7,858 bases of DNA from Sulfurovum sp. (GCA_020719895.1 DYPM01000085.1:1-7858), one strand, 5' to 3'. Counted from the stretch's first letter, positions 1 to 6,226 are shown. Translations and numbers: made by a program. The notes: generated from the sequence alone by a model not told the origin.

Positions 1-762
1 TTTTTTACTTGAAGTCGAAAAGCGTATCAGATCATCAGCACTTTTGATAGACTCTCCAATCCCTTCAAGGCTTTTTTCAAATACTTTATAAGCACAATAC
101 GCATCACTGTATGCACGGTGGTGAGTTGCGGTCTCTATCTGTAGTGATTCGATAAGGTGTGCCAGTCCGTAGCGTTCGCTTTCAAAGGTTCGTTTGGCAA
201 GATCTATCGTGCAGAGTTTTGGATTGCCAATACTTCCAAGACCAAAACGTTCAAAAGAAGCATTGAGAAATGAATAGTCAAAACTTGCATTGTGTGCTAC
301 AAATACAGCATTTCCCATAAATATTCGCAGTTTTCCAAGTGCTTCTTTTGGAGATGGTGCATCAATAAGATCTTCGGGTTCTATGCCTGTGACTTTGGTG
401 ATATATTGAGGCAAAAAACTACACGCCACAAAGCTTTCAAAACGATCAATAATTTGACCATTTTGTGCCATTACAGCACCTATTTCAATCACTTGAGAAC
501 TGTTTGGTTTACTTCCGTTGGTTTCGATATCAATAACACAATATTTTTGTAAATTATAGGGAGTGTGATAGGTCTCAAGCTGGTAATCCCTTTGAGTATT
601 GATAGATATTGGATAGCCTGATGCTTGCAACAAAAGATAGAGTGTTTCACTCTTTTCATCAAAGCTGCAATGGTGTTTGACAATATGATGGTATTGTTTG
701 GGCGAGAGAACGCCATTGTTTTTTCTAAATGCTACGGTGAGTAGTTCAAAAACCTTTTGCAT
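1..762 (-). CDS. DnaQ-like 3'-5' exonuclease (DNA polymerase III epsilon type), C-terminus cut by window edge
   Basis: This reading frame is open for 254 codons from the ATG at 762 down to base 1, so the C-terminus is missing. It carries all three exonuclease motifs of the DEDDh (DnaQ/epsilon) family. Exo I is VIDIETNG with D78 and E80, Exo II is HNASFD with D162, and Exo III is HRAYSD with H215 and D220, so the two-metal catalytic set is complete. Family members remove 3' nucleotides, either as the polymerase III proofreading subunit or as stand-alone nucleases. The first 70 or so residues precede the nuclease domain and I do not recognise them. The ATG lies 17 bases inside the end of trpF and has no clear Shine-Dalgarno, which suggests translational coupling as the last visible gene of the rpe-trpF cluster. 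C. jejuni and H. pylori have a gene annotated dnaQ beside rpe (recollection). Whether this is the replicative epsilon subunit cannot be settled from the sequence. Confidence 0.93.
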   Translation of the reverse strand, partial: MQKVFELLTVAFRKNNGVLSPKQYHHIVKHHCSFDEKSETLYLLLQASGYPISINTQRDYQLETYHTPYNLQKYCVIDIETNGSKPNSSQVIEIGAVMAQNGQIIDRFESFVACSFLPQYITKVTGIEPEDLIDAPSPKEALGKLRIFMGNAVFVAHNASFDYSFLNASFERFGLGSIGNPKLCTIDLAKRTFESERYGLAHLIESLQIETATHHRAYSDAYCAYKVFEKSLEGIGESIKSADDLIRFSTSSKK

Positions 763-1357
763 TGCGGATAAACTGCTCAACTTTAAGTGGGTCTTTTTTT
801 CCTTTGACAGACTCTACTCCAGAGCTTACATCAACGCCATAAAATCCATAAGGTTTTACTTCTGATATATTCTCTGGTGTCAAGCCACCTGCTACTATCA
901 TTTTGGAGCAATCGACTCCTTCAAACCACGTCAAATCAAGACGATGCCCTGTGCCTCCAAACAGACTGCTATAGACATCTACCAAATGGTAACGATCAGC
1001 AAACACAGTGAGATCTTCTTTGCTTTGTGTGCGTACTACAGGCAACACTTGTCCTGCAATGTGAGATAGAGACTCTTCATCTACTTCAAAATGAATTTGA
1101 GCTCGCGCGATAGAGCTATAGCGACATACAGTATTGATAGTTTCTACGCCTTCGTTGACAAACAATCCGACACTCTCCACAAATGGTGGCAATTTGTCAA
1201 TAATCTTTTTTGCTGCTTTGGGAGTGATATATCGTGCAGATTGATTGTAGAAAACAAATCCCAACGCATCAGCTCCACACTCTACAGCATGAAGAGCGTC
1301 TCTTAGATTAGTGATACCGCAGATTTTCACTCGTAATGTTTTGTGTTTGTTGTGCAT
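746..1357 (-). CDS. trpF: Phosphoribosylanthranilate isomerase (TrpF)
   Basis: TrpF converts N-(5'-phosphoribosyl)anthranilate to the carboxyphenylamino-deoxyribulose phosphate, the third step of tryptophan synthesis, in the cytosol. The 203-residue product is normal for a stand-alone (beta-alpha)8 barrel enzyme. Residues 11-16 read KICGIT, with the general base C13. The general acid is probably D127 in LVDVYS, just before GGTG at 134-137. The phosphate-binding end of the barrel is visible as IVAGGLTPENI (154-164) and GVDVSSGVES (174-183). At the usual QLHG position it reads QIHF (87-90). The ATG at 1357 follows a TAGGA-type ribosome binding site at minus-strand 1368-1364 with good spacing. 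It lies 51 bases after rpe and overlaps the exonuclease start. No other trp gene is in the window, so trpF is unlinked from its pathway, at least locally. Confidence 0.96.
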   Translation of the reverse strand: MHNKHKTLRVKICGITNLRDALHAVECGADALGFVFYNQSARYITPKAAKKIIDKLPPFVESVGLFVNEGVETINTVCRYSSIARAQIHFEVDEESLSHIAGQVLPVVRTQSKEDLTVFADRYHLVDVYSSLFGGTGHRLDLTWFEGVDCSKMIVAGGLTPENISEVKPYGFYGVDVSSGVESVKGKKDPLKVEQFIRNAKGF

Positions 1358-1363
1358 TTTTAT

Positions 1364-1396
1364 TCCTAATATTTAAAAGAACAGTGTTCTATAGGA
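1364..1396 (-). promoter_or_regulatory. Possible RNA fold masking the trpF ribosome binding site
   Basis: In the 51-base gap between rpe and trpF, a 13-base perfect palindrome (AGAACA-G-TGTTCT, 1378-1390) is flanked by TCCTA and TAGGA. In the minus-strand transcript, TCCTA (from 1396-1392) can pair with TAGGA (1368-1364), which is the trpF Shine-Dalgarno. The inner AGAAC/GTTCT hairpin would sit within that pairing. A run reading TTTTAAAT follows the hairpin, so a weak terminator is another reading. The pairings are seen directly; any regulatory role is inference, and the helices are only five base pairs each. Confidence 0.3.
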
Positions 1397-1408
1397 TTTC
1401 GTGAAGGC

Positions 1409-2050
1409 TTATTTGAGAGAAGCGATAGCGACTGTAATTCCCTGAGGATGCTGATAAACAAATGATCCAGCTACCACGATATCAACACCAGCATCAGACA
1501 AAGCTTTGATATTCGTATCATTTACGCCACCGTCTACTTCAATCAAACAGTTTGGATTGTATCTCTCTATCAATGCTTTGAGTCGTTTTGCTTTTTCAAT
1601 GACGCTGGGAATAAATTTTTGACCACCAAATCCAGGATTAACACTCATAAGCAGTACCATATCCACATCTTCAAGTAAAAATTCAACAGCTTCGGGTGGC
1701 GTATGGGGAGTGAGTGTGAGTGCGGGACGAATTCCTAAGCCACGAATTTTTTGTATCAATCGATGAGGATGTTTCTCCTCTTCGATATGAAAAGAGATAT
1801 ATTCTGGTTTGAGCGGTGCAAAGAGATCTACAAAAAAGCTGTTATTTTCTACCATCAGATGAATATCAAGCGGTTTGGTTGATGCTTTGGCGATACTTTC
1901 TACAACCATAGGACCAATAGTGAGATTGGGAACAAAATGACCATCCATCACATCCACATGCACCAAATCACATCCGCTCTCACAAATGGCTTTCACATCT
2001 CGTGCCAAATATCCAAAATCCGCAGATAAAATACTAGGAGCCACCAACAT
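1409..2050 (-). CDS. rpe: Ribulose-phosphate 3-epimerase
   Basis: Rpe interconverts D-ribulose 5-phosphate and D-xylulose 5-phosphate in the pentose-phosphate pathway and in the Calvin cycle where present. The 213 residues cover a whole TIM-barrel epimerase of normal length. Family signatures appear in order: APSILSADF (4-12), VHVDVMDGHFVPNLTIGP (30-47) with metal-binding His and catalytic Asp, LDIHLMVE (61-68), LMSVNPGFGGQKFIP (133-147), IEVDGGV (170-176) with the second catalytic Asp, and VAGSFVY near the C-terminus. The start is firm: the ATG at 2050 follows the strong ribosome binding site AAGGAGAG (2064-2057) by six bases, and the N-terminus begins directly at the first barrel strand. 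It is the first gene of a leftward cluster with trpF and the exonuclease, divergent from rpmB, an arrangement shared in part with C. jejuni (recollection). Confidence 0.97.
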   Translation of the reverse strand: MLVAPSILSADFGYLARDVKAICESGCDLVHVDVMDGHFVPNLTIGPMVVESIAKASTKPLDIHLMVENNSFFVDLFAPLKPEYISFHIEEEKHPHRLIQKIRGLGIRPALTLTPHTPPEAVEFLLEDVDMVLLMSVNPGFGGQKFIPSVIEKAKRLKALIERYNPNCLIEVDGGVNDTNIKALSDAGVDIVVAGSFVYQHPQGITVAIASLK

Positions 2051-2070
2051 TCAACACTCTCCTTGTGGTA

Positions 2071-2099
2071 CAAACAAAAATGTTTGCAAAACTTATACT
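2071..2099 (-). promoter_or_regulatory. Candidate rpe promoter -10 box with a leader hairpin
   Basis: On the minus strand a -10-like TATAAG lies at 2099-2094 in the context TAGTATAAG. A weak TTGGCT sits about 15 bases upstream as a possible -35. Transcription would start near 2087, giving a leader of about 36 bases before the rpe ATG. That leader contains the perfect six-base inverted repeat CAAACA/TGTTTG (2071-2086, four-base loop), just before the ribosome binding site. The -35 is poor and the region is AT-rich, so this is a candidate only. Confidence 0.33.
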
Positions 2100-2196
2100 A
2101 TGACACTTTTAAAGCCAATATAGCCGAAAATTATATCGAATTTAAACTTCGTCTGACCAAAAATCAATATATTAAGGCGAAATTATGGTTTATTTT

Positions 2197-2202
2197 TATA
2201 AA
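2197..2202 (+). promoter_or_regulatory. Candidate rpmB promoter -10 box
   Basis: TATAAA at 2197-2202 matches five of six bases of the -10 consensus and would give a leader of about 70 bases before the rpmB ATG at 2282. No convincing -35 is visible, which is common in Campylobacterota, where the -35 is poorly conserved. TATACT at 2094-2099 and TATAGC at 2228-2233 are competing candidates on the same strand. Confidence 0.28.
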
Positions 2203-2281
2203 ATCCCGCTACTTTTTCACCTCAAATTATAGCGAGGCGACATACAACGAAAAATCACAAAAATCACCAAAGGATTACGCA

Positions 2282-2524
2282 ATGGCAAGAAAATGTTCTG
2301 TTACAGGAAAAGGTCCGCTTGTAGGAAACAATGTATCCCACGCTAACAACAAAACCAAAAGAAGACAACTTCCTAATCTCCGAACTCTCAGAGTAACATT
2401 AGAAGATGGGACAACCACAAAAGTCAAAGTCGCAGCATCAACACTCAGAACAATGAGAAAAAGAGCAGCAAAAGCGACAAGCGAAGCAGTACAAACAGAA
2501 ACTCAAGCAACAATAGAGGGCTAA
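2282..2524 (+). CDS. rpmB: 50S ribosomal protein L28 (bL28)
   Basis: bL28 is a structural protein of the large ribosomal subunit. The N-terminal 60 or so residues are unmistakable: MARKCSVTGKGP, GNNVSHANNKTKRR, LPNLRTLRVTLEDG and AASTLRTMRKR, basic throughout as expected. The start is the ATG at 2282 because L28 begins with the MA[RK] motif and AAGGA (2270-2274) precedes it by seven bases. The frame is open upstream to 2063, but that stretch has no L28 character. There is one Cys near the N-terminus and no CxxC pairs, so this is the zinc-independent form. The product is 80 residues. From memory, Campylobacter L28 is about 64 residues and ends soon after the ASTLRT motif. The last 16 residues or so here are rich in Ala, Thr, Gln and Glu and look like a lineage-specific tail. 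Confidence 0.97.
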   Translation: MARKCSVTGKGPLVGNNVSHANNKTKRRQLPNLRTLRVTLEDGTTTKVKVAASTLRTMRKRAAKATSEAVQTETQATIEG

Positions 2525-2536
2525 AAATAACTCTCA

Positions 2537-2559
2537 ATTTTTGAGTTTTGCTCAAAAAT
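2537..2559 (+). repeat. Nine-base inverted repeat after rpmB
   Basis: ATTTTTGAG (2537-2545) and CTCAAAAAT (2551-2559) are perfect inverted copies around the loop TTTTG, 12 bases after the rpmB stop. CTCAA at 2533-2537 can compete for the same TTGAG. No T-run follows, so this is more likely a 3'-end stabilising or processing hairpin than an intrinsic terminator. Its function is inferred. Confidence 0.5.
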
Positions 2560-2587
2560 AGCTCCGAAGCAAAGAGTCTCGCGACAG

Positions 2588-2623
2588 TCTCTCTTTATTG
2601 AGAGATCTTAATTTTATTTTTTT
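2588..2623 (+). terminator. Possible weak terminator or attenuator ahead of argJ
   Basis: TCTCTC (2588-2593) and GAGAGA (2600-2605) form a six-base stem with a six-base loop, followed by a T-rich stretch with seven consecutive T at 2617-2623. This is the layout of an intrinsic terminator, but the stem is short and only half GC, and the T-run starts late. It ends directly before the argJ ribosome binding site at 2624. It could end rpmB transcripts or allow partial read-through into argJ. Confidence 0.35.
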
Positions 2624-2633
2624 AGGGGTTCAA

Positions 2634-3839
2634 ATGTATACAATCACGCCACTTGAAAATGGTTTGGAGAATGTGCAAGGATTCTATTGTGGTGCAGTCA
2701 ACGTAGGAATGCGAAAACCATCTGCAAATTCTGATGCGTTGGCAGGAGATGTTGCTTTTATCCGTTCAGGCTCTCCGTGTGATATTGTTGCACTTTTTAC
2801 TCAAAACCGTTTTCAAGCAGCACCCATTAAACACTTTCAGCGTTATCCCGAAGGATTTCAGACTGATTTTGTCTTGATTAATGCCAAAAACGCGAATGCG
2901 ATGACGGGGGTGCAAGGCATTAAAGATATTGATACGGCGATGGAGTCTCTCAAACAAAAACTTATCGTACTCAATCCCGTGATGTCTTCAACGGGCGTGA
3001 TTGGTTATCGTTTGCCTATAAGCAAAATCACCTCTGCATTTGACAAATTTGATTTTCAAAGTAAAAATTCAGATCAAACAGCACGAGCGATTATGACGAC
3101 TGATGGATTCAAAAAAGAACTCTCATATCGCGTCAAACTTGAAGATGGTAGTGTTTTTCATATCGCAGCGATCTGCAAAGGTGCAGGAATGATCAATCCT
3201 GCTATGGCTACTATGCTCTGTTTTATCATCACCGATGCAATGATTCCACGAGACGATATGCAAGAGATGCTTGCTTTTAGTAATGAAAAATCATTCAATC
3301 GAATTTCGGTAGACGGAGACACTTCTACGAATGATACGGTGATGTTGTTGTCTAATCACACGTCGGGAAGCTACGACAAAGAGGCATTCAAAGAAGCTTT
3401 GGAAATGGTGATGTTTGAAATGGCAATGATGGTGTTACGTGATGGTGAAGGGGCGACTAAACTTGTGACATTTGAAGTCAAAGGAGCCAAAAGCGATGAA
3501 GAGGCACGCATCGCAAGTGTCGCACTCTCCAACTCTTTGTTGGTCAAAACTGCACTTTTTGGAGAAGATCCCAACTGGGGACGTATCGCTTCGACTATTG
3601 GAGCTTCTGGAGTCGAATGTGACGAAGAGAAGCTCACAATTCACTATGATGATCTTCTAATCTATAGTGCAACCCATCGAGAACTTGACGTAGTACGTGA
3701 AGAGGTAGCTTATACTGTGATGAAACAAGAGAGTTTCAAAGTGACTTGTAATCTTGGAATAGGCGATGGAGTTTATACTGCGTATGGCTGTGATTTAAGT
3801 TACGCGTATGTCAAAATTAATGCAGAGTATAGAACTTAA
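2634..3839 (+). CDS. argJ: Glutamate N-acetyltransferase / ornithine acetyltransferase (ArgJ)
   Basis: ArgJ transfers the acetyl group from N-acetylornithine to glutamate, recycling acetyl in arginine synthesis; bifunctional members also use acetyl-CoA. The 401-residue product has the usual family length. It carries the self-cleavage region KGAGMINPAMATMLCF (182-197). By family knowledge the chain is cut between A192 and T193, and T193 becomes the N-terminal nucleophile of the beta subunit. Other signatures are GVIGYRLP (121-128), DGDTSTNDT (227-235), GEDPNWGRI (310-318) and a C-terminus of CDLSYAYVKINAEYRT, typical of ArgJ. I start it at the ATG at 2634 rather than the in-frame ATG at 2598. 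AGGGG lies five bases upstream of 2634, and the extra residues would be read through the hairpin and T-run. The sequence alone does not show whether this enzyme is mono- or bifunctional. No other arg gene is in the window. Confidence 0.96.
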   Translation: MYTITPLENGLENVQGFYCGAVNVGMRKPSANSDALAGDVAFIRSGSPCDIVALFTQNRFQAAPIKHFQRYPEGFQTDFVLINAKNANAMTGVQGIKDIDTAMESLKQKLIVLNPVMSSTGVIGYRLPISKITSAFDKFDFQSKNSDQTARAIMTTDGFKKELSYRVKLEDGSVFHIAAICKGAGMINPAMATMLCFIITDAMIPRDDMQEMLAFSNEKSFNRISVDGDTSTNDTVMLLSNHTSGSYDKEAFKEALEMVMFEMAMMVLRDGEGATKLVTFEVKGAKSDEEARIASVALSNSLLVKTALFGEDPNWGRIASTIGASGVECDEEKLTIHYDDLLIYSATHRELDVVREEVAYTVMKQESFKVTCNLGIGDGVYTAYGCDLSYAYVKINAEYRT

Positions 3840-3843
3840 AAGT

Positions 3844-3849
3844 TATAAT
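3844..3849 (+). promoter_or_regulatory. -10 promoter box for the DUF465 gene
   Basis: TATAAT at 3844-3849 is a perfect sigma-70 -10 box, starting five bases after the argJ stop. Transcription would begin near 3856, just ahead of the strong ribosome binding site at 3865-3873. No good -35 is visible at 3820-3827, in line with weak -35 use in Campylobacterota. It suggests that the small gene, and perhaps dbpA, can be expressed independently of argJ. Confidence 0.5.
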
Positions 3850-3879
3850 TTACGCTTAAATCTTAAAGAGGAGCTACTA

Positions 3880-4119
3880 ATGCTACACGAATACAGAGAT
3901 GAAATTCACATTCTCAAACAAGAAAACACACATTTTGCTAAAATCTTTGAAGAGCATAACGAGTTGGATCAGATTTCCACCGATGCAAACGAAGGAAGAC
4001 TATATCTTACCGATATGGAACTTGAGACTATCAAAAAGAAAAAACTTCTTCTTAAAGATGAAGCACTCTTGATGATTCTCAAGTACAGAAAAGCACAACA
4101 AGACAAAAAAAACGCGTAA
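3880..4119 (+). CDS. Small DUF465 (YdcH-like) coiled-coil protein
   Basis: This 79-residue protein matches the DUF465/YdcH pattern: HF at 18-19, EHNELD at 25-30, then a second helix with IKKKKLLLKDEALLMI (51-66). It is highly charged and predicted to be nearly all helix, with no signal peptide or cysteines. The function of the family is not established. The start is the ATG at 3880, six bases after AAAGAGGAG (3865-3873), the best ribosome binding site in the window. The frame stays open upstream to an ATG at 3808, but that overlaps the end of argJ and has no site of its own. C. jejuni has a similar small gene, Cj0449c, next to rpmB (recollection), so the neighbourhood is conserved even though argJ intervenes here. 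Confidence 0.88.
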   Translation: MLHEYRDEIHILKQENTHFAKIFEEHNELDQISTDANEGRLYLTDMELETIKKKKLLLKDEALLMILKYRKAQQDKKNA

Positions 4120-4131
4120 TTTTTCTTTTTG

Positions 4132-4151
4132 CTACAGGGTTTTGCCTGTAG
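4132..4151 (+). terminator. Hairpin after the DUF465 gene, possible weak terminator
   Basis: CTACAGG (4132-4138) and CCTGTAG (4145-4151) form a perfect seven-base stem with a six-base loop, 12 bases after the stop codon. The sequence after it (TATCTCCCTCC, then T-rich) is not a clean T-run, so termination is likely partial and some transcripts may continue into dbpA, which starts 40 bases later. The T-run before the hairpin does not help on this strand. Confidence 0.45.
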
Positions 4152-4191
4152 TATCTCCCTCCATTTTCTTTTTAATCCCTAAAGTTTCATA

Positions 4192-5544
4192 ATGCACTTT
4201 AATACACTTCTTTCACTTTCACCGTCTCTTCTTGATACGCTTGTGCGTCTTGGTTTTGAAGAGATGACTCCTATACAAGCCAAAGCGATTCCTGCAATCA
4301 TCGAAGGTTGTGATATTGTGGCACATGCCAAAACTGGCTCTGGAAAAACCTTGGCATTTGCACTTCCACTTGTGATGCGTGCTACTTTTGGTGATAATCG
4401 TCCTTATGCGTTGGTTGTGACACCAACACGTGAACTTGCAGAGCAGATTGCTCGCACGATACGAGATATAGCCGCTTCTCTTCCTAATCTCAAAGTAGCA
4501 ACACTTTATGGTGGTGTTCCGCTTCGACCACAAGCAGAAAATATTGCTAATGGTGTACAGATCCTCGTTGGAACACCAGGGCGTATCCTTGATCATCTCG
4601 ATAAAAAGACATTGAGATTAGAGAGTATTGGGACTGTAGTGTTTGACGAGGCGGATAAAATGCTTTCGATGGGATTTCAAAAAGAGATTGATGCGATTCT
4701 TTTGTGTTTACCAACGCAACGTCAAACCCTCTTTTTTTCGGCAACATTTCCTGACAAAATAGCACAATTGACACAATCTATTCTTCATGAACCGCTCTTT
4801 ATCACTGCTGATGTTACTTCTGATGCTGATACAATCAAAGAGATTGTCCACCAAACCCAAAACAAATTTGAGACACTCTTGGCGACACTTCACCACTATA
4901 CTCCTGCTTCGGTGTTGATTTTTCTCAACACAAAAGAGGCAGTCATCACACTTTCCCAACAACTGTATGAGTTGGGTCATAGTGTCATTGATTTGCAAGG
5001 CAATTTGGAGCAGTATCAAAGAGAAGAGGCATTGATACAATTTAAAAATGGGTCTATAAGGATTTTGGTAGCAACTGACGTCGCGTCACGTGGATTGGAC
5101 ATACATCAAGTCGCAATGGTGATTAATTATGAATTGCCATTTAATAGAGAGACTTATATCCATCGTATCGGACGCACTGGAAGAGCTGGTGCTTTTGGTA
5201 TCGCACTCTCTTTTTATACATCATACGAAAATACCAAACGCAACGAGATCGCTACAACCGCACAAGAGATTATCATCAAACCACTTCCCAAACAAACAAC
5301 ACCACTTATTTCGGAATATCGTACTTTGATGCTTTATGGAGGAAGAAAAGAGAAGCTACGCAAAGGAGATATTGTTGGAGCATTGTGTCAAGAGATTGGA
5401 GTAGGTGTTGATAGTGTTGGCTCTATCACTATCGGTGAGCGTTATAGTTATATCGCACTGCATATTTCTATTGTAGAAAAAGTAAAAAAGTCGTTGGATA
5501 TGATGAAGGTAAAAGGAAAAAAAGTGAGGGGAAAAATAATATAA
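4192..5544 (+). CDS. dbpA: ATP-dependent RNA helicase DbpA (DEAD-box)
   Basis: All DEAD-box motifs are present in order: Q motif (GFEEMTPIQ, 21-29), Walker A AKTGSGKT (46-53), PTRELA (78-83), TPGR (128-131), DEAD (152-155), SAT (183-185), ATDVASRGLD (294-303) and HRIGRTGRAG (324-333). Residues 376-450 match the DbpA RNA-binding domain, with GGRKEKLRKGDIVGAL (383-398), a glycine-centred SITIGE strand and a KGKKVRG end. That domain separates it from RhlE, SrmB and CsdA. In E. coli DbpA this domain binds hairpin 92 of 23S rRNA and the enzyme helps 50S assembly. The 450-residue length is typical. The ATG at 4192 is the only start that keeps the Q motif, yet no good Shine-Dalgarno precedes it. The stop codon overlaps the minus-strand terminator T-run of the convergent DUF302 gene. 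Confidence 0.95.
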   Translation: MHFNTLLSLSPSLLDTLVRLGFEEMTPIQAKAIPAIIEGCDIVAHAKTGSGKTLAFALPLVMRATFGDNRPYALVVTPTRELAEQIARTIRDIAASLPNLKVATLYGGVPLRPQAENIANGVQILVGTPGRILDHLDKKTLRLESIGTVVFDEADKMLSMGFQKEIDAILLCLPTQRQTLFFSATFPDKIAQLTQSILHEPLFITADVTSDADTIKEIVHQTQNKFETLLATLHHYTPASVLIFLNTKEAVITLSQQLYELGHSVIDLQGNLEQYQREEALIQFKNGSIRILVATDVASRGLDIHQVAMVINYELPFNRETYIHRIGRTGRAGAFGIALSFYTSYENTKRNEIATTAQEIIIKPLPKQTTPLISEYRTLMLYGGRKEKLRKGDIVGALCQEIGVGVDSVGSITIGERYSYIALHISIVEKVKKSLDMMKVKGKKVRGKII

Positions 5545-5564
5545 AAGGCGGAAAAAGTCCCGCC
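5532..5564 (-). terminator. Intrinsic terminator of the DUF302 gene
   Basis: On the minus strand, GGCGG (5564-5560) pairs with CCGCC (5551-5547) across an eight-base loop, followed by TTTTATATTATTTTT (5546-5532). A GC-rich stem followed by a T-rich tail, 10 bases after the DUF302 stop codon, is a good leftward terminator. In the rightward direction the hairpin is followed by GTTCAG with no T-run, so it would end dbpA transcripts poorly. The T-run lies over the last codons and stop of dbpA. Confidence 0.68.
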
Positions 5565-5574
5565 CGTTCAGATC

Positions 5575-6186
5575 TTATAGCTCTTCGAGAGCCGCACCTT
5601 TTTCTAGCATCTCATACATACCGTTTCTTACTTCATTTGCAAGCTCTAAAAGCTCTTTTGAGAGTGGACGACCTCCATTGATCATCAAATCCATACTCAT
5701 TGTATAGACCCAAATTTCGCCTTTTTCATTTTCAACGATACCAACTCTACAAGGCATAAATCCGATAAACTCTCCTGAGTGTTTCAAAAATTTATCTGCA
5801 ATTGTAGGAGAACAGTATGAACGAATATGAGTCAAAAGTCCGCCATCTTTAAAGAGTTTGCCATTTCTTGGCATTGTTTTTTGATCTACCATTGAGAGTC
5901 CGTGATTGCTTGCAACTTCATCCATAACTTCAAGAGCAGTCTCGAAAGCTTCTTCCTTGCTCATGTCTTTAGGGATGATCATTTGTTTTTTGCGTATCAT
6001 TCCTTTTGCGGGATCTCCTGTTTCGAGTACCTTCTCGAACATCTCCATATAGGTCTCCATCGCTTTTGGATCAAGCTGATTGACTTGACCAATTTTGGCT
6101 CCCAAATCAAATGAAACAAAAGCGTAAAGTACGCCCACCACCACAATAAGTCCGATAAGACTTAACAAATTTTTAATAAAACCCAT
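5575..6186 (-). CDS. Membrane-anchored DUF302 domain protein
   Basis: The 203-residue product begins with a hydrophobic helix at about 7-25, led by a lysine at 6. It looks like an uncleaved N-terminal anchor, since no lipobox or clear signal peptidase site is visible, and the rest is probably periplasmic. The segment at about 85-190 fits the DUF302 fold, with the characteristic FMPC motif at 143-146 followed by a strand-rich stretch (RVGIVENEKGEIWVYT) and a C-terminal helix. There are two cysteines, C125 and C146. DUF302 has no settled biochemical role; members are frequent in sulfur-oxidising bacteria (family knowledge). The start at 6186 is supported by AAAGGA (6197-6192) five bases upstream. 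It appears to be monocistronic: convergent with dbpA, divergent from nnr, with its own terminator. I assign no function. Confidence 0.88.
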   Translation of the reverse strand: MGFIKNLLSLIGLIVVVGVLYAFVSFDLGAKIGQVNQLDPKAMETYMEMFEKVLETGDPAKGMIRKKQMIIPKDMSKEEAFETALEVMDEVASNHGLSMVDQKTMPRNGKLFKDGGLLTHIRSYCSPTIADKFLKHSGEFIGFMPCRVGIVENEKGEIWVYTMSMDLMINGGRPLSKELLELANEVRNGMYEMLEKGAALEEL

Positions 6187-6217
6187 AGTTTTCCTTTAGA
6201 AAAATTGATAACTGGGC

Positions 6218-6226
6218 TATATAATA
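6218..6226 (-). promoter_or_regulatory. Candidate DUF302 gene promoter -10 region
   Basis: The minus strand reads TATTATATA at 6226-6218, offering the overlapping -10 boxes TATTAT and TATATA. Transcription would begin near 6211, with a leader of about 25 bases before the ATG at 6186. No clear -35 is visible and the whole region is very AT-rich, which lowers the weight of the match. Confidence 0.33.

Noticed and set aside
292..552. 86-codon open frame on the plus strand
   Set aside because: It lies antisense to the DnaQ-like exonuclease, which carries all catalytic motifs, and its own product resembles nothing I know.
2063..2281. In-frame N-terminal extension of rpmB by 73 codons
   Set aside because: The ATG at 2282 has the conserved L28 N-terminus and a good ribosome site, and the extension has no L28 character and covers the promoter region.
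2598..2633. Longer argJ start at 2598
   Set aside because: It would be read through a hairpin and T-run, while the ATG at 2634 has AGGGG at correct spacing and gives the usual ArgJ N-terminus.
3808..3879. Longer DUF465 start overlapping argJ
   Set aside because: No ribosome site is seen there, it lies upstream of the TATAAT promoter, and the ATG at 3880 has a very strong site and matches the family length.
4219..4596. 125-codon open frame on the minus strand
   Set aside because: It is antisense to the helicase core of dbpA and has a biased, implausible composition.
4192..5544. Alternative assignment of the helicase as RhlE or CsdA
   Set aside because: The C-terminal 75 residues match the DbpA RNA-binding domain, which those helicases lack.
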